Assembly (NCBI GenBank): GCA_910586595.1
Contig: CAJUJB010000004.1
Span: 1-64,000, forward strand
Source of the DNA: an uncultured Muribaculaceae bacterium
GTDB lineage: Bacteria > Bacteroidota > Bacteroidia > Bacteroidales > Muribaculaceae
Length of the DNA: 64,000 nucleotides
Direction: 5' to 3'
Shown: positions 34,655 through 44,156 of the stretch, piece by piece
How the letters are laid out: each line of letters begins with the position of its first letter
Position numbering within the stretch: position 1 is the first letter of the stretch
Notes under the pieces: generated by a model
What the model was told of the DNA's origin: nothing
What the model saw: the letters and a program-made list of their open reading frames with translations, nothing else
Database searches by the model: none
Made by a program: the position numbers and the translations under genes

Positions 34655-36698
34655 TAAGATTATATGCCGGCACAATGCCGAGCTCACCGGCTTTGCTGAG
34701 GTCGGCCACGCCTTCATTGCGTCGGCCGGCCCTTAATGCTATATAACCGCGGTTATAGAAGGCCTCGCCGAAGTCGGGCTTAAGTTCGATAGCCTTGGTA
34801 AAGGCCTCGGTAGCCTCAGGATAATCTTCGAGCTCCATAAGTATATTGCCTCGGTTGAACCACGCCACGGCCGTACGTGGCGAAAGCTCGATAACCTTGT
34901 CGTAGTCGGCGAGTACGTCCGAAAGGGCCTTACGCGCCAATGAAGCTCGGGTGATGGCGTCGGTTGCCTTCGGGGAGGCCTCATTCCGCTCAAGCAGATA
35001 ACGGCTGTAGCGTGCCTGCGCGCGCACCATATATGCCAGCGCGAGGTCTGGAGTCAGCTCAACGGCCCGCGAGGCATCTTTCTCGGCATTGACGTAGTCA
35101 CGCACGGTGATGAAGTCGAGGGCTCGTCCGATAAAGTCTACAGGGCGGCCTGCATGGGTGGCAAGGTAGGAATTATAATAGTCGATCGATTGGAAATGCC
35201 TTGCAGCCGTCAGCTCGTCGATAGTCGGCACATCATTGGTCACCACCAGCACGAAGCGAAGCATGCGCGTGGCATTCAGGTCATCGACCTCGCGGATATA
35301 ATAGGTGTTGCGCCTCAACTCTGTGGGAGACGAGTAGAACGACAACATCATGAGAGGCTCTGTCTCAACATTCAGGTTACGATCCTGCACACGGCCACGG
35401 ATAGCCGAGTTATTATATTCCTCGCGGAAATCGGCGTTATCGTCTACCGTAAGCAGCTTGGCGAAACGGCGCGACACATCAGCTTCAGAAGCCAGATCGC
35501 GGCTATTATCAGATGAGGATTCTCCCTGGGATGAATCGTCGGCACCGGGCTGGGCTGCCGCAATATCGCGATTGTATTTCTCAGCCACCTCCGGAGTGAG
35601 CGAGCGGGCAAGCGCTTCGCCCTTCTTGAAATCGGCCTCAGCCTTGGCAAGGCGACCCTGATCGCGATATACAGCACCGCGCAGATAATAGGCTCCGGGG
35701 AAATCGGGGAAACGCTCCGCCACACGCGTAATATCGGCAGCCGCGGCATCATAGTTGCCTTTGGCTCGTTGGATTACGGCACGGTTATACAGCGCCCTGT
35801 AATCGTCGGGTTCCAGTTCGAGCACACGGTCAAAGTCCTGCAGAGCCAGGTCGTTGGCGTTAACTTCCATCAGCAGCAAGCCTCGGTTGAATAACGCGAC
35901 GGAGTTGAGAGGATCTATGGTCAGAGCATAGTCATAATCTTCCATGGCGCCACTGTATGAATCAAGTCTGTAGCGGAGGAAAGCCCTGTTGATATACAGA
36001 CCCGCCATACGAGGCTGGAGCTTTATAGCCTGGTCGATATCGGCGAGTGCCCGCTCGAAGTCGCCGTCGGAGTTGATGGCGATGTCGGCACGCATAATAT
36101 ATGCATTAAGAGCCTTGTCATTTATCGACAGAGCCTTGTCAATATCGGCAAGCGCGGCCACAGTATCCTCGCGGGCCAGCTCCATGCGGGCACGCCCGAG
36201 ATAGGCATTCTCAAAACCCGGGTAATACTTTATCAATTCAGAAAATGTCTCGGCCGCCGCATCATATTCTTTTATTTCGTTCAGAGCCATGGCCTTGTTG
36301 AACATAAGCAGACGGTTACGAGGTAAAAGCTTCAAGGCCTCGGAGTAGTCTTCAATGGCAAGACGATTGCGCCCGAGATTCTGGCGGGCCACACCACGCA
36401 CCTCCCACGCATCGGAGAGGTATGGATTGAGCTCTATGGCCTTCGACGCATCAGCTTCAGCTCCGGCATAATCCTCAAGATTCAACTTGGCGATCGATCG
36501 CAGGAAATATGGCTGGGCAAGATATGGCTTTGCCTGGATAGCCTGATTGAAATACTGTATCGAGAGCATATAGTCCTCGAAGTATAGGGCATTCTGCCCC
36601 ACACGCATCACCTGATCAGTATTGACCTGGGCCGTGGCAGCAAATGAGTAGGCAAGAGAGAGGATAAAATATATGATTGGTCGAAAATTCGCGGTCAT
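34635..36698 (-). CDS. Secreted or periplasmic tetratricopeptide-repeat protein
   Basis: A 687-residue protein with signal sequence (MTANFRPIIYFILSLAYSFAATA). At least ten TPR units are visible, with repeated motifs such as A-x-x-D-x-x-K-A-I-x-L-x-P and YN-R-G. The repeats run from about 25 to 370 and again from about 530 to 680, with a Ser/Asp-rich, non-TPR stretch between (about 385-520). The ATG at 36698 is chosen over an in-frame TTG at 36716. TPR proteins scaffold complexes; the partner is unknown. It converges on the maturase gene with a 20-base overlap. Confidence 0.85.
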   Translation of the reverse strand: MTANFRPIIYFILSLAYSFAATAQVNTDQVMRVGQNALYFEDYMLSIQYFNQAIQAKPYLAQPYFLRSIAKLNLEDYAGAEADASKAIELNPYLSDAWEVRGVARQNLGRNRLAIEDYSEALKLLPRNRLLMFNKAMALNEIKEYDAAAETFSELIKYYPGFENAYLGRARMELAREDTVAALADIDKALSINDKALNAYIMRADIAINSDGDFERALADIDQAIKLQPRMAGLYINRAFLRYRLDSYSGAMEDYDYALTIDPLNSVALFNRGLLLMEVNANDLALQDFDRVLELEPDDYRALYNRAVIQRAKGNYDAAAADITRVAERFPDFPGAYYLRGAVYRDQGRLAKAEADFKKGEALARSLTPEVAEKYNRDIAAAQPGADDSSQGESSSDNSRDLASEADVSRRFAKLLTVDDNADFREEYNNSAIRGRVQDRNLNVETEPLMMLSFYSSPTELRRNTYYIREVDDLNATRMLRFVLVVTNDVPTIDELTAARHFQSIDYYNSYLATHAGRPVDFIGRALDFITVRDYVNAEKDASRAVELTPDLALAYMVRAQARYSRYLLERNEASPKATDAITRASLARKALSDVLADYDKVIELSPRTAVAWFNRGNILMELEDYPEATEAFTKAIELKPDFGEAFYNRGYIALRAGRRNEGVADLSKAGELGIVPAYNLIKRMSF

Positions 36699-36713
36699 GG
36701 GTGTAAATTTCGA

Positions 36714-36721
36714 CAAATTTA
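36714..36721 (-). promoter_or_regulatory. Candidate -7 box TAAATTTG for the TPR gene
   Basis: TAAATTTG on the minus strand ends 15 bases upstream of the ATG at 36698. No clear -33 TTTG is seen. Confidence 0.35.
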
Positions 36722-36775
36722 CGAATTTTCCGTGAACTTCCGACCAACCGAACGATTCAGAGGCGTGAAAATACC

Positions 36776-37069
36776 CTAAATCTGTTCCTCTACGTTCCAG
36801 ACAAAAGCCCTAAGGCCCAGCTTCGGTCTTTCATCGTTGAAACGGCGTAGTTTTTCAAGCACAATAGGCACACGATGGTCTTCTACCACAGTTATGATTG
36901 CCGACGCCATCGAAGGCCAGGCGTGCGAGCCATAATGGGGCTCGCCATCGACCGACCCACGCCCGGTGACTTGTTCCCATGAGGTGAATCCCCGGCAGTT
37001 GGAGCGCTCGAGCATATCGACAATTCTCTCGTAATGCGCCTGATCAAAGGCTATGAATATTGATTTCAT
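36776..37069 (-). CDS. PII-like (PG0541-type) protein associated with the efflux operon
   Basis: A 97-residue soluble protein starting MKSIFIAFDQAHYERI, with a short beta-alpha-beta pattern like the PII/GlnB ferredoxin-like fold: an N-terminal strand, a helix (ERIVDMLERSN), a loop (about 25-45: GFTSWEQVTGRGS) and a second strand-helix (AIITVVEDHRVPIVLEKLRRF). It is last in the RND operon, 41 bases after the permease. Similar small proteins accompany RND pumps in Bacteroidales, so a regulatory role on the pump is possible. The name is recalled and was not checked. Confidence 0.65.
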   Translation of the reverse strand: MKSIFIAFDQAHYERIVDMLERSNCRGFTSWEQVTGRGSVDGEPHYGSHAWPSMASAIITVVEDHRVPIVLEKLRRFNDERPKLGLRAFVWNVEEQI

Positions 37070-37110
37070 ATTTTCTTTATGTCATTGAAAGGTAAACATC
37101 CACCCTGCAA

Positions 37111-40100
37111 TCATTTGCGGGCCGCCACCAGAGCCTTGCGGTGCTTGCGGCGCTGATTCTTAATTCCTCGTGCGGCAAATACGCAATAGAGTACGGGCAC
37201 GAACAGAAGGGTGAGAATAGTTGAGAAGGTTAGACCACCGATCACAGCCGTACCCATCGGGCGCCACATTTCAGCGCCCTGGCCAGATCCGACAGCCATC
37301 GGCACCATGCCGAGGATAGTGGTAAGAGTTGTCATCACCACAGGACGGAGACGCGACTCACCGCCGTCAATCACAGCTCGGCGTATCGACATTCCTCGCT
37401 CGCGGTTAAGCGATATATAGTCGATGAGCACGATACCGTTCTTGACCACAATACCGATAAGCATGATGGCGCCGATCATCGACATGACGTTGAGCGTATG
37501 TCCTGTGAGCCAAAGTATGATGAACACACCGGAGAACGCAAACAGGAGTGAGGTCATGATTATACCCGGATAGGTATAGCTCTCGAACTGAGCAGCCATC
37601 ACTATATATACGAGCACGATAATCAGCACGGCAAGCGTAAGGAGGTCGGTGAAGGATTCCTGCTGGTCTTCGTACGAACCGGCCAACTCGATGGCAATAC
37701 CCTGCGGGAGATCCATCTTGTCGATAGCCGCCTGGGAGGCCTCGACTACCTGACTCATGGGCACATCCTGCACAAAGGTAGATACAGTGACGATACGCTC
37801 GCGGTCTTTTCGCTCGATGGTAGGCGGAGTGAATCGCTCAACCACAGTGCCGACGTCGCGGACACGCACAGCCGTGCCTGCACCATTATAGATAAGTATA
37901 TTCTCAATATCAGCCAACGAAGTACGGTGCTCGGGCGCATACATCACCTTTATGTCGTATTCCTCACCATCCTCGCGGAACTGCGAGGCAAGTTGACCGT
38001 TGATTCGGTTACGCAGATAGGTTGCGGCAGTGGAGAGATTAAGACCGTATATGGCGAGTTTCTCGCGGTCGAAATCGACCTGATACTCGGGCTGATAATC
38101 GGCGCGGGAGATGATGATGTCGGCAGTTCCGGGAATCTTGCGAAGCTCGGTCTGGAGCATGCGGGCCACTGAGTCAGTCTCCGTGAAGTCGTAGCCATAG
38201 ATCTCGTAGTCGATGGTAGCCTGGCCACCCATGCCGCCACCCATGCCACCGACAGATACCTGTACCTTCTTGAACTCGGGGAACTGCTTAAGATCCTCGC
38301 GCATCAGAGCGGCAATCTCAGTTACAGTGCGGTCGCGGTCGCCGGGGTCAAGCAGGCGGATGTTCATCGACACAATGTGCGGACCATTGTCACTCAAAGA
38401 GGCGAAAGTATTATCGCTCGAAGCCGTACCTGTGGTGTAATTGAGAACCTTGATCTCCGGATATTTTTCCTGCCAGAGGCTTACAAGGCGGCTCATACTC
38501 TCCTTGGTGACCTCGACGCGTGTACCGATAGGCATCTCGAGACTCACTCGCATCTGGCCGTCGTCAGCTGTGGGGAAGAACTCCGTACCCACAGACTTCA
38601 TCAGGAAAAGAGAGCCGACGAATGTGGCGATACACAGAGTGAAGGTGATGAGTTTATGGCCTACAACCCAATGAAGCAGACGGCCGTAGCCACGGTCGAA
38701 GGCATCCAGGCCGCGGTTGACCGGGGTGAAAAGCAGTGTATAAAGTTTGCCGTGATGATTAACGCGGCGAAGCAAGAGCGAGCACAGCATGGGGGTGAGC
38801 GAGAGGGCGCACACCGTAGAGATAATCATCATGATCGTCACCATCCAGCCGAGCTGACGGAAAAGCACACCGGTCATGCCCGTAACGAGCGTCAGAGGGA
38901 AGAATACGGCGATAAGCGTTAGCGTAGAGGCCACCACCGACACAGCCACCTCATTGGTGCCGTGCACGGCCGCCTGCTTCGGGTCGGAGCCTCGCTCGAT
39001 ATGGGTGGTCACATTCTCCAGCACTACGATTGCGTCGTCGACAACCATACCGATCGAGATCGACAGGGCCGACAGCGACACGATGTTGAGCGTATTGCCC
39101 GTGGCGTAAAGATATATGAACGATGCGATGAGCGAGATAGGTATGGTGATGGTGATAATCAAGGTGGCGCGCCAGCGTCCGAGGAAGAAGAACACCACGA
39201 TGATTACGAAGAGTAGCGCATACATCACAGTCTCCACCAGCGAGTCGATGGTGTTGCGGATGTTGTCGGAAGTGTCGACAATCACACCGAGCTTGACATC
39301 GGAAGGCAGTCGCTTCTGGAGCGACGGCAACATCTCGAGCACCTTATCGGAAATCTGCACGGAGTTAGCGCCGCTCTGTTTCTGGATGACGATCATGGCG
39401 CCTTGCTCACCGTTGTTGTAAGTTTCCTGCGTGCGTTCCTCAAGCGAGTCTTCAATGCGGGCCACATCGCGGAGATAAATCGTGCGGTTGCCGGAGGTTC
39501 CAACCACGATGTCGGCCATCTGGTCGGATGATGTGAACTCGCCTTGCACACGGAGGGCATATGTCTCCGATCCTATATCGAAAGAGCCACCGGGGATATT
39601 GCGGTTTTCAGCACCGATAATTGAGCCTATCTGCTCGACAGAGAGATTGTATGCCTCCAGGCGCACCGGGTCAACATAAATGTGGATCTCGCGCTTGGGC
39701 GCACCGGAAATAGACACAGAGCCGACACCATTGATTCGGGCCAGAGGATTGGCCACAGCATCATCGAGGATTTTATACAGACCGGGCATACTCTCCGAGG
39801 CCCTCACCGACAGAATAATAATAGGAATCATGTCGGTTGAGAACTTGAAGATAATAGGGTTCTCGGCATCGTCGGGTAACATCGACGAAACCATGTCGAG
39901 TTTGTCGCGCACATCGTTGGTGAGCACATCGATGTCCTCGCCATATTCAAACTCAAGGGTAATCACAGAGATGTTCTCGCGCGACTTCGATGTGATGTGC
40001 TTGAGGTCGTTGACAGAGTTAAGTACATTCTCGAGCGGACGTGTCACATTCTGCTCAATATCCTGCGCACTCGCGCCCGAGTATGTGGTCATCACCATGA

Positions 40101-40233
40101 TGGTGTTTGTCTCTATATCGGGGTAGAGGTCGATTGGTAGTTTATTAAGTGAGAACAGACCCAAGATGACCACTGCGACAAAACACAGGGTGGTCATGAT
40201 AGGGCGTTTCACCGCGCTGCCGTAAAGACTCAT
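37111..40233 (-). CDS. RND efflux transporter permease (HAE1/AcrB-like)
   Basis: A 1040-residue inner-membrane pump with 12 hydrophobic segments and two large periplasmic loops. MSLYGSAVKRPIMTTL is the typical RND N terminus; the proton-relay aspartate pair is in IGMVVDDAIVVLENV (TM4). The second half repeats the plan with MLIGIVVKNGIVLIDY. It couples proton entry to export of drugs or lipids through the encoded adaptor and TolC. The adaptor stop lies 53 bases upstream. The substrate is unknown. Confidence 0.95.
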   Translation of the reverse strand: MSLYGSAVKRPIMTTLCFVAVVILGLFSLNKLPIDLYPDIETNTIMVMTTYSGASAQDIEQNVTRPLENVLNSVNDLKHITSKSRENISVITLEFEYGEDIDVLTNDVRDKLDMVSSMLPDDAENPIIFKFSTDMIPIIILSVRASESMPGLYKILDDAVANPLARINGVGSVSISGAPKREIHIYVDPVRLEAYNLSVEQIGSIIGAENRNIPGGSFDIGSETYALRVQGEFTSSDQMADIVVGTSGNRTIYLRDVARIEDSLEERTQETYNNGEQGAMIVIQKQSGANSVQISDKVLEMLPSLQKRLPSDVKLGVIVDTSDNIRNTIDSLVETVMYALLFVIIVVFFFLGRWRATLIITITIPISLIASFIYLYATGNTLNIVSLSALSISIGMVVDDAIVVLENVTTHIERGSDPKQAAVHGTNEVAVSVVASTLTLIAVFFPLTLVTGMTGVLFRQLGWMVTIMMIISTVCALSLTPMLCSLLLRRVNHHGKLYTLLFTPVNRGLDAFDRGYGRLLHWVVGHKLITFTLCIATFVGSLFLMKSVGTEFFPTADDGQMRVSLEMPIGTRVEVTKESMSRLVSLWQEKYPEIKVLNYTTGTASSDNTFASLSDNGPHIVSMNIRLLDPGDRDRTVTEIAALMREDLKQFPEFKKVQVSVGGMGGGMGGQATIDYEIYGYDFTETDSVARMLQTELRKIPGTADIIISRADYQPEYQVDFDREKLAIYGLNLSTAATYLRNRINGQLASQFREDGEEYDIKVMYAPEHRTSLADIENILIYNGAGTAVRVRDVGTVVERFTPPTIERKDRERIVTVSTFVQDVPMSQVVEASQAAIDKMDLPQGIAIELAGSYEDQQESFTDLLTLAVLIIVLVYIVMAAQFESYTYPGIIMTSLLFAFSGVFIILWLTGHTLNVMSMIGAIMLIGIVVKNGIVLIDYISLNRERGMSIRRAVIDGGESRLRPVVMTTLTTILGMVPMAVGSGQGAEMWRPMGTAVIGGLTFSTILTLLFVPVLYCVFAARGIKNQRRKHRKALVAARK

Positions 40234-40286
40234 TTATGGATATATTAGTAGGTGGATAAGAGAACTAAAGAAATAATTGAGAGGTA

Positions 40287-41303
40287 TTACTGACGGTGTA
40301 CGTCTACGGTCACGCCATCGGCGAGACGGGTCTGGCCGGTAATAACCACAGTGTCGCCATCGGCTATGCCATCGAGCAACTCGTAGGCGTCATCGAGGCG
40401 TTGGCCAAGCTGTACTTTCTGATAGGAGACACGGTCGCCACGCAGAACATATACATACTTATTGCCTGAGCCGGTCTGCTTCACTACGGCACGGTCGGGC
40501 ACGACCACATTCTGCTGTGCACCGAGGTCAATGTCGACGCGGGCAAACATGCCGGGCTTTATACGCTCACCGGCATTGGGAATACGCACTTCGACTGGGA
40601 ATGTGCGCGAGGCGGCATCAACGGTAGGATAGACTCTCTGCACCTTCGCTGAAAATTCTTCGCCGGGGAAGGCATCAAAAGCTACAGTTACAGGCATGCC
40701 AGCCGAGATGGTGGCCAGGTCGTTCTCACTTATATTGATCATCACTTTAACCACCGGAGCAAGCTGACCTACCGACAGGACGGGCATCGTACCGGTCATG
40801 TCGCCGGGATCATAATTGCGGGCTGTCACCACACCGGTAATCGGCGAGCGAAGCACGGTATTCTCCATCATGTTGTCGTACTGCGAACGTGCGGCGTCGA
40901 GCTGTGCCTTAAGCTGATCGACGGCCTGCTGTGTGCCGGCACCGATTTCAAGGAGCTGAACGGCGCGGTTGTATTCGCGCTCAATCTGCTCGAGGTTGAT
41001 GCGGAGCTGGTCACTGCTTGACGAATCGAGCACCACGAGTTCCTGACCGGCACGTACACGGTCGCCAACTTCCACATTGATGCGCTTGATACGATTTGGA
41101 GTGGCAGGCGAGATATTGTTGAGGTTCTCAGCCTCTACATTGGCTGTATACTCCTTTTTCTGGGGCACTTCCACCCGGTGGGCAACATCGACAGTAACTA
41201 TAGGCAGCTCCTCGACAATCTCAACAGTTTTGTCTTCCTTGCCACCGCAGGCTGCCACGAGAGCCGATCCGGCTAATAAAACGAGAATATGACTGGATTT
41301 CAT
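40287..41303 (-). CDS. RND efflux periplasmic adaptor (membrane fusion) lipoprotein
   Basis: A 338-residue adaptor with a lipoprotein signal (lipobox LVAAC, Cys19). It has a split lipoyl domain (NRIKRINVEVGDRVRAGQ and VLRSPITGVVTARN), a helical hairpin between them (about 90-140), then beta-barrel and membrane-proximal domains (VYPTVDAASRTFPVEV, VPDRAVVKQ). It bridges the RND pump and the TolC channel. It lies 17 bases after the TolC gene and 53 bases before the permease. Confidence 0.94.
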   Translation of the reverse strand: MKSSHILVLLAGSALVAACGGKEDKTVEIVEELPIVTVDVAHRVEVPQKKEYTANVEAENLNNISPATPNRIKRINVEVGDRVRAGQELVVLDSSSSDQLRINLEQIEREYNRAVQLLEIGAGTQQAVDQLKAQLDAARSQYDNMMENTVLRSPITGVVTARNYDPGDMTGTMPVLSVGQLAPVVKVMINISENDLATISAGMPVTVAFDAFPGEEFSAKVQRVYPTVDAASRTFPVEVRIPNAGERIKPGMFARVDIDLGAQQNVVVPDRAVVKQTGSGNKYVYVLRGDRVSYQKVQLGQRLDDAYELLDGIADGDTVVITGQTRLADGVTVDVHRQ

Positions 41304-41320
41304 TATAGAATTGTATGATT

Positions 41321-42730
41321 TTACTGATTGGAATATTGATCGATAGGTGCCGTGCCCTGAAGGAGCTCAAGTTCGCTGCCGGCAACCAGATAATTATATA
41401 TCGCTTGATAATAGGCGAGTCGTGCCCTGGTAAGCGCGAGCTCGGAGTCGCGTAGGTCGAGGTAACTTGCGGCACCGATTTCAAAGCTTCGCTCCATGAT
41501 TGAATGAGCCCTGTCGGCTTCGCGGACACTCTCGCTACAAGAGGCGATCTGCTTGACATTCACCTTGATATTATCAATTGCCAGATCGACCTGCATGGCA
41601 ACACTGCGCTCAAGGTTCTCACGCTGGAGGCGAAGCTCCTCAGCCTGGATGGCCGTCTGCTTAACCCTGTTATAGCGCTGGCCTCCCTGGAAAATAGGCA
41701 CCGACAGCGTAAGGCCTATGGCCGAGTATGGGCTCCATCGGAAATTCTTGAATGGAGAGCCGTTGCTCATCGATGTCCAATTGTAATTGGCTGTGAATGC
41801 CAGCGTGGGAGAGAAGGCAAGTTTCTGTATCGAGAGATTTTTTTCAAGTATGGTTGAATCGTAATCGAGAAGGCGAAGGTCGGCATTGCCAGAATAGTCA
41901 TTGCGGAGTGCTGAGATGGTCTGCTCATACATATTTTCCTCATAGTTAGACAGGCAATCGCTCACCGTAAAGTCGAACGAAGAATCCACCCCCATGAGAA
42001 TCTGGAGTTGCAGGCGAGCCTGCTTGATGGCTATATCGCTCTGAAGCAACTCGGGCTCTACATTCTTCATCGCCACAGACGTACGCAGCACGTCATAGTC
42101 GGAGGCAGCCCCTACGGCATACTGCTTGGAGTAGATTTCATATGTCAGTGCCGCCATATCGTAACTCTCCTGAATCACCTTGCGGGAGTCTTCGGCCAGC
42201 AGAAGTGTATAATAGGCACTCTTGACCTGATTGACCAGCTGCTGGCGACTTTGCCGTGAGGCTTCGACACTACGCAGAATCTGGCTGTCGCTTAATGAAA
42301 TGCTCTTCCATAGCTGAGGCGCTATAAGGGGAAGTGACCCTTGGAAGCCCAGTGAGTAGGAGTTGTCGAGACCCACCTTTATACCTCCGTCAGAACCACC
42401 CGAACGTGCTTGGCCGGCGGCATCAGCAGTCTCATCTGACGACCCACCGCCGAAATCGCCGAAGCCATCCATATTCATATACATGACCTGCTTGGCAACC
42501 ATACGGTTGTACGACGCACCGAAGTCAATTGTCGGCAGCAGCTGACCGATAATCTCTTTCTTGGAATAATCAAGCCGCTCTACCTCAAGATCGGCAACCC
42601 TTACGGTTGGATTCTCGCTCAATGCTATTTTCAGGCAGTCATCAAGACTAAGGGCAGGTGGAGTCTGCGCCGCGGAGCCAAAACTGAGGAGCATAACTGC
42701 CGTCAGTCCGGCCAGGTGTCGTAATTTCAT
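41321..42730 (-). CDS. TolC family outer-membrane efflux channel
   Basis: A 469-residue outer-membrane factor: signal peptide MKLRHLAGLTAVMLLSFGSAAQ, then two repeats of long helices and beta-strands with LSLDDCLKIALSENPTV at the start of the first. The internal linker (about 75-110) is rich in Gly, Asp and Ala. The ATG at 42730 is chosen, not the in-frame start at 42799, because it opens the signal peptide and the promoter lies between the two. It is the first gene of the four-gene pump operon. Confidence 0.93.
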   Translation of the reverse strand: MKLRHLAGLTAVMLLSFGSAAQTPPALSLDDCLKIALSENPTVRVADLEVERLDYSKKEIIGQLLPTIDFGASYNRMVAKQVMYMNMDGFGDFGGGSSDETADAAGQARSGGSDGGIKVGLDNSYSLGFQGSLPLIAPQLWKSISLSDSQILRSVEASRQSRQQLVNQVKSAYYTLLLAEDSRKVIQESYDMAALTYEIYSKQYAVGAASDYDVLRTSVAMKNVEPELLQSDIAIKQARLQLQILMGVDSSFDFTVSDCLSNYEENMYEQTISALRNDYSGNADLRLLDYDSTILEKNLSIQKLAFSPTLAFTANYNWTSMSNGSPFKNFRWSPYSAIGLTLSVPIFQGGQRYNRVKQTAIQAEELRLQRENLERSVAMQVDLAIDNIKVNVKQIASCSESVREADRAHSIMERSFEIGAASYLDLRDSELALTRARLAYYQAIYNYLVAGSELELLQGTAPIDQYSNQ

Positions 42731-42775
42731 ATAAACGGGTAGAAATATATGTTTGTGGTTTAGTAAATCCGGACG

Positions 42776-42807
42776 CAAAGTTATAGTTTTGTGGCGCATT
42801 ATTCAAA
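42776..42807 (-). promoter_or_regulatory. Promoter of the efflux operon
   Basis: On the minus strand TTTG (42807-42804), a 20-base spacer and TAACTTTG (42783-42776) match the Bacteroidota promoter. Transcription should start near 42771, about 40 bases before the TolC ATG. Confidence 0.65.
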
Positions 42808-42904
42808 TTTTACGTTACGTCATGTCCAAATTTTCGACTTTCTCCCCAAAAACACCGACCTTTTTACCTCATTTAAATTTTACGATTTGCGGAGGTGGGC
42901 GAAA

Positions 42905-43543
42905 ATGAGTAATTTCGCACTTATGGAACAGGAATTTTCGTCCACACTTCTTGAAAATGCCGTCAACTCCCTCTCCCGTCTTCCGGGAGTCGGGCGCAAG
43001 ACGGCATTAAGATTTGCCTTGCATCTTCTCCGTCGCCCAGAAGATGAGGCAGCCGGAATCGGCGAGGCCATTATCAATCTCCGCAAAGGCATACGCTATT
43101 GCAGCATGTGCCACAACATCAGTGAGCAGGAGATATGCCCGATCTGCTCGTCTTCGCAGCGCCAGCGCAATGTGCTATGCGTGGTTGAAAATGTCAAAGA
43201 CGTGATGAGCGTCGAGAACACACGGCAGTATTTCGGCCTCTACCACGTGCTGGGAGGTCTGATTTCGCCAGTCGATGGCATCGGCCCAGACTGTCTTGAG
43301 ATAGCCTCCCTGGCTGAGCGCGTGGCCGCAGGCGGAATCGACGAAGTAATACTTGCAACCGGCGCGACCGTCGAGGCCGACACCACCAATTTCTACATAT
43401 ACCGGCTACTATCCAGAGTATCGCCCGACCTGAAAATAACCCAGCTCGCCCGCGGAGTATCGGTAGGCGACGAACTCGAATATACCGATGAGATTACTCT
43501 CGGCCGCTCAATATCGGGTCGTACTCCATTCTCTTTAGGATGA
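42905..43543 (+). CDS. recR: Recombination protein RecR
   Basis: RecR binds DNA with RecF/RecO and helps load RecA at gaps. The 212-residue product has the helix-hairpin-helix ([19 protein letters not shown], about 24-43), a four-cysteine zinc finger (C66, C69, C78, C81) and a Toprim domain (about 88-180). The ATG at 42905 follows GGAGG at 42891-42895, while an in-frame start at 42791 lies inside the divergent promoter region. An ATG at 42923 is a second option. A GNAT gene follows after 13 bases. Confidence 0.95.
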   Translation: MSNFALMEQEFSSTLLENAVNSLSRLPGVGRKTALRFALHLLRRPEDEAAGIGEAIINLRKGIRYCSMCHNISEQEICPICSSSQRQRNVLCVVENVKDVMSVENTRQYFGLYHVLGGLISPVDGIGPDCLEIASLAERVAAGGIDEVILATGATVEADTTNFYIYRLLSRVSPDLKITQLARGVSVGDELEYTDEITLGRSISGRTPFSLG

Positions 43544-43556
43544 TAAACATAATTAT

Positions 43557-44078
43557 ATGAAGCTCTCCAACTCAAAAATCATACTGCGGGCCGTAGAGCC
43601 CGCCGACCTCGATTTCCTATTCATGCTCGAGACCCTGCCGGAAGCCGCCAACAACGGTTTCTCAACTGCTCCGCCGAGCCGCCAGATGCTCTGGGAATAT
43701 ATAGAGAATTATACTGCCGATATATTCGCGGCTAAACAACTCCGCCTTATAATCTGCGATGCGGCCAGCGGGGAGCGAGTAGGTACGATAGATATATCTG
43801 ATTTCGACCCACGCGACCGTCGCGGCTTTGTAGGGGTAATAGTAGCCGAGCCATACAGGCGGCAAGGATACGCCTTGGCTGCCCTGACCTGCCTATGCGA
43901 ATACGCATCATCGACTCTTGGCATGCACCAGCTGTGTGCAATTGTGGCCAGCGACAACGATGCGTCGCGGCATCTCTTCGCCGGTGCAACTTTCAAACCG
44001 GCAGGACGGCTGCGGTCGTGGTTGCGGCGCGGCTCGCAATATGCTGATGCGCTCATCTTCCAGAAACTATTCGCATAG
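43557..44078 (+). CDS. GNAT family N-acetyltransferase (RimJ/RimL type)
   Basis: A 173-residue acetyl-CoA-dependent transferase. The acetyl-CoA loop is EPYRRQGYALAALTCLCEYA (about 98-117), preceded by VGTIDISDFDPRDRRGFVGVIV, and followed by LCAIVASDNDASRHLF, all typical of the RimJ-like branch that acetylates protein N termini or small molecules. The substrate is unknown. It is probably cotranscribed with recR and ends before a strong terminator. Confidence 0.88.
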   Translation: MKLSNSKIILRAVEPADLDFLFMLETLPEAANNGFSTAPPSRQMLWEYIENYTADIFAAKQLRLIICDAASGERVGTIDISDFDPRDRRGFVGVIVAEPYRRQGYALAALTCLCEYASSTLGMHQLCAIVASDNDASRHLFAGATFKPAGRLRSWLRRGSQYADALIFQKLFA

Positions 44079-44096
44079 CATTACAGCATACAGCAC

Positions 44097-44137
44097 AAAG
44101 AGAAGGCCCCCGATTGGCGGAGGCCTTCTCTTTTATT
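44097..44137. terminator. Bidirectional intrinsic terminator
   Basis: AAAGAGAAGGCC (44097-44108) pairs perfectly with GGCCTTCTCTTT (44122-44133) around a 13-base loop, followed by TTATTTATTTTAT on the plus strand. It serves the recR-GNAT operon and the convergent OmpA gene. Confidence 0.92.
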
Positions 44138-44156
44138 TATTTTATAGTGTCAAGCT

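Noticed and set aside
42791..42904. Upstream in-frame extension of recR from 42791
   Set aside because: It overlaps the -33/-7 elements of the divergent efflux promoter, and RecR homologues start near 42905-42923, where a GGAGG precedes the ATG.
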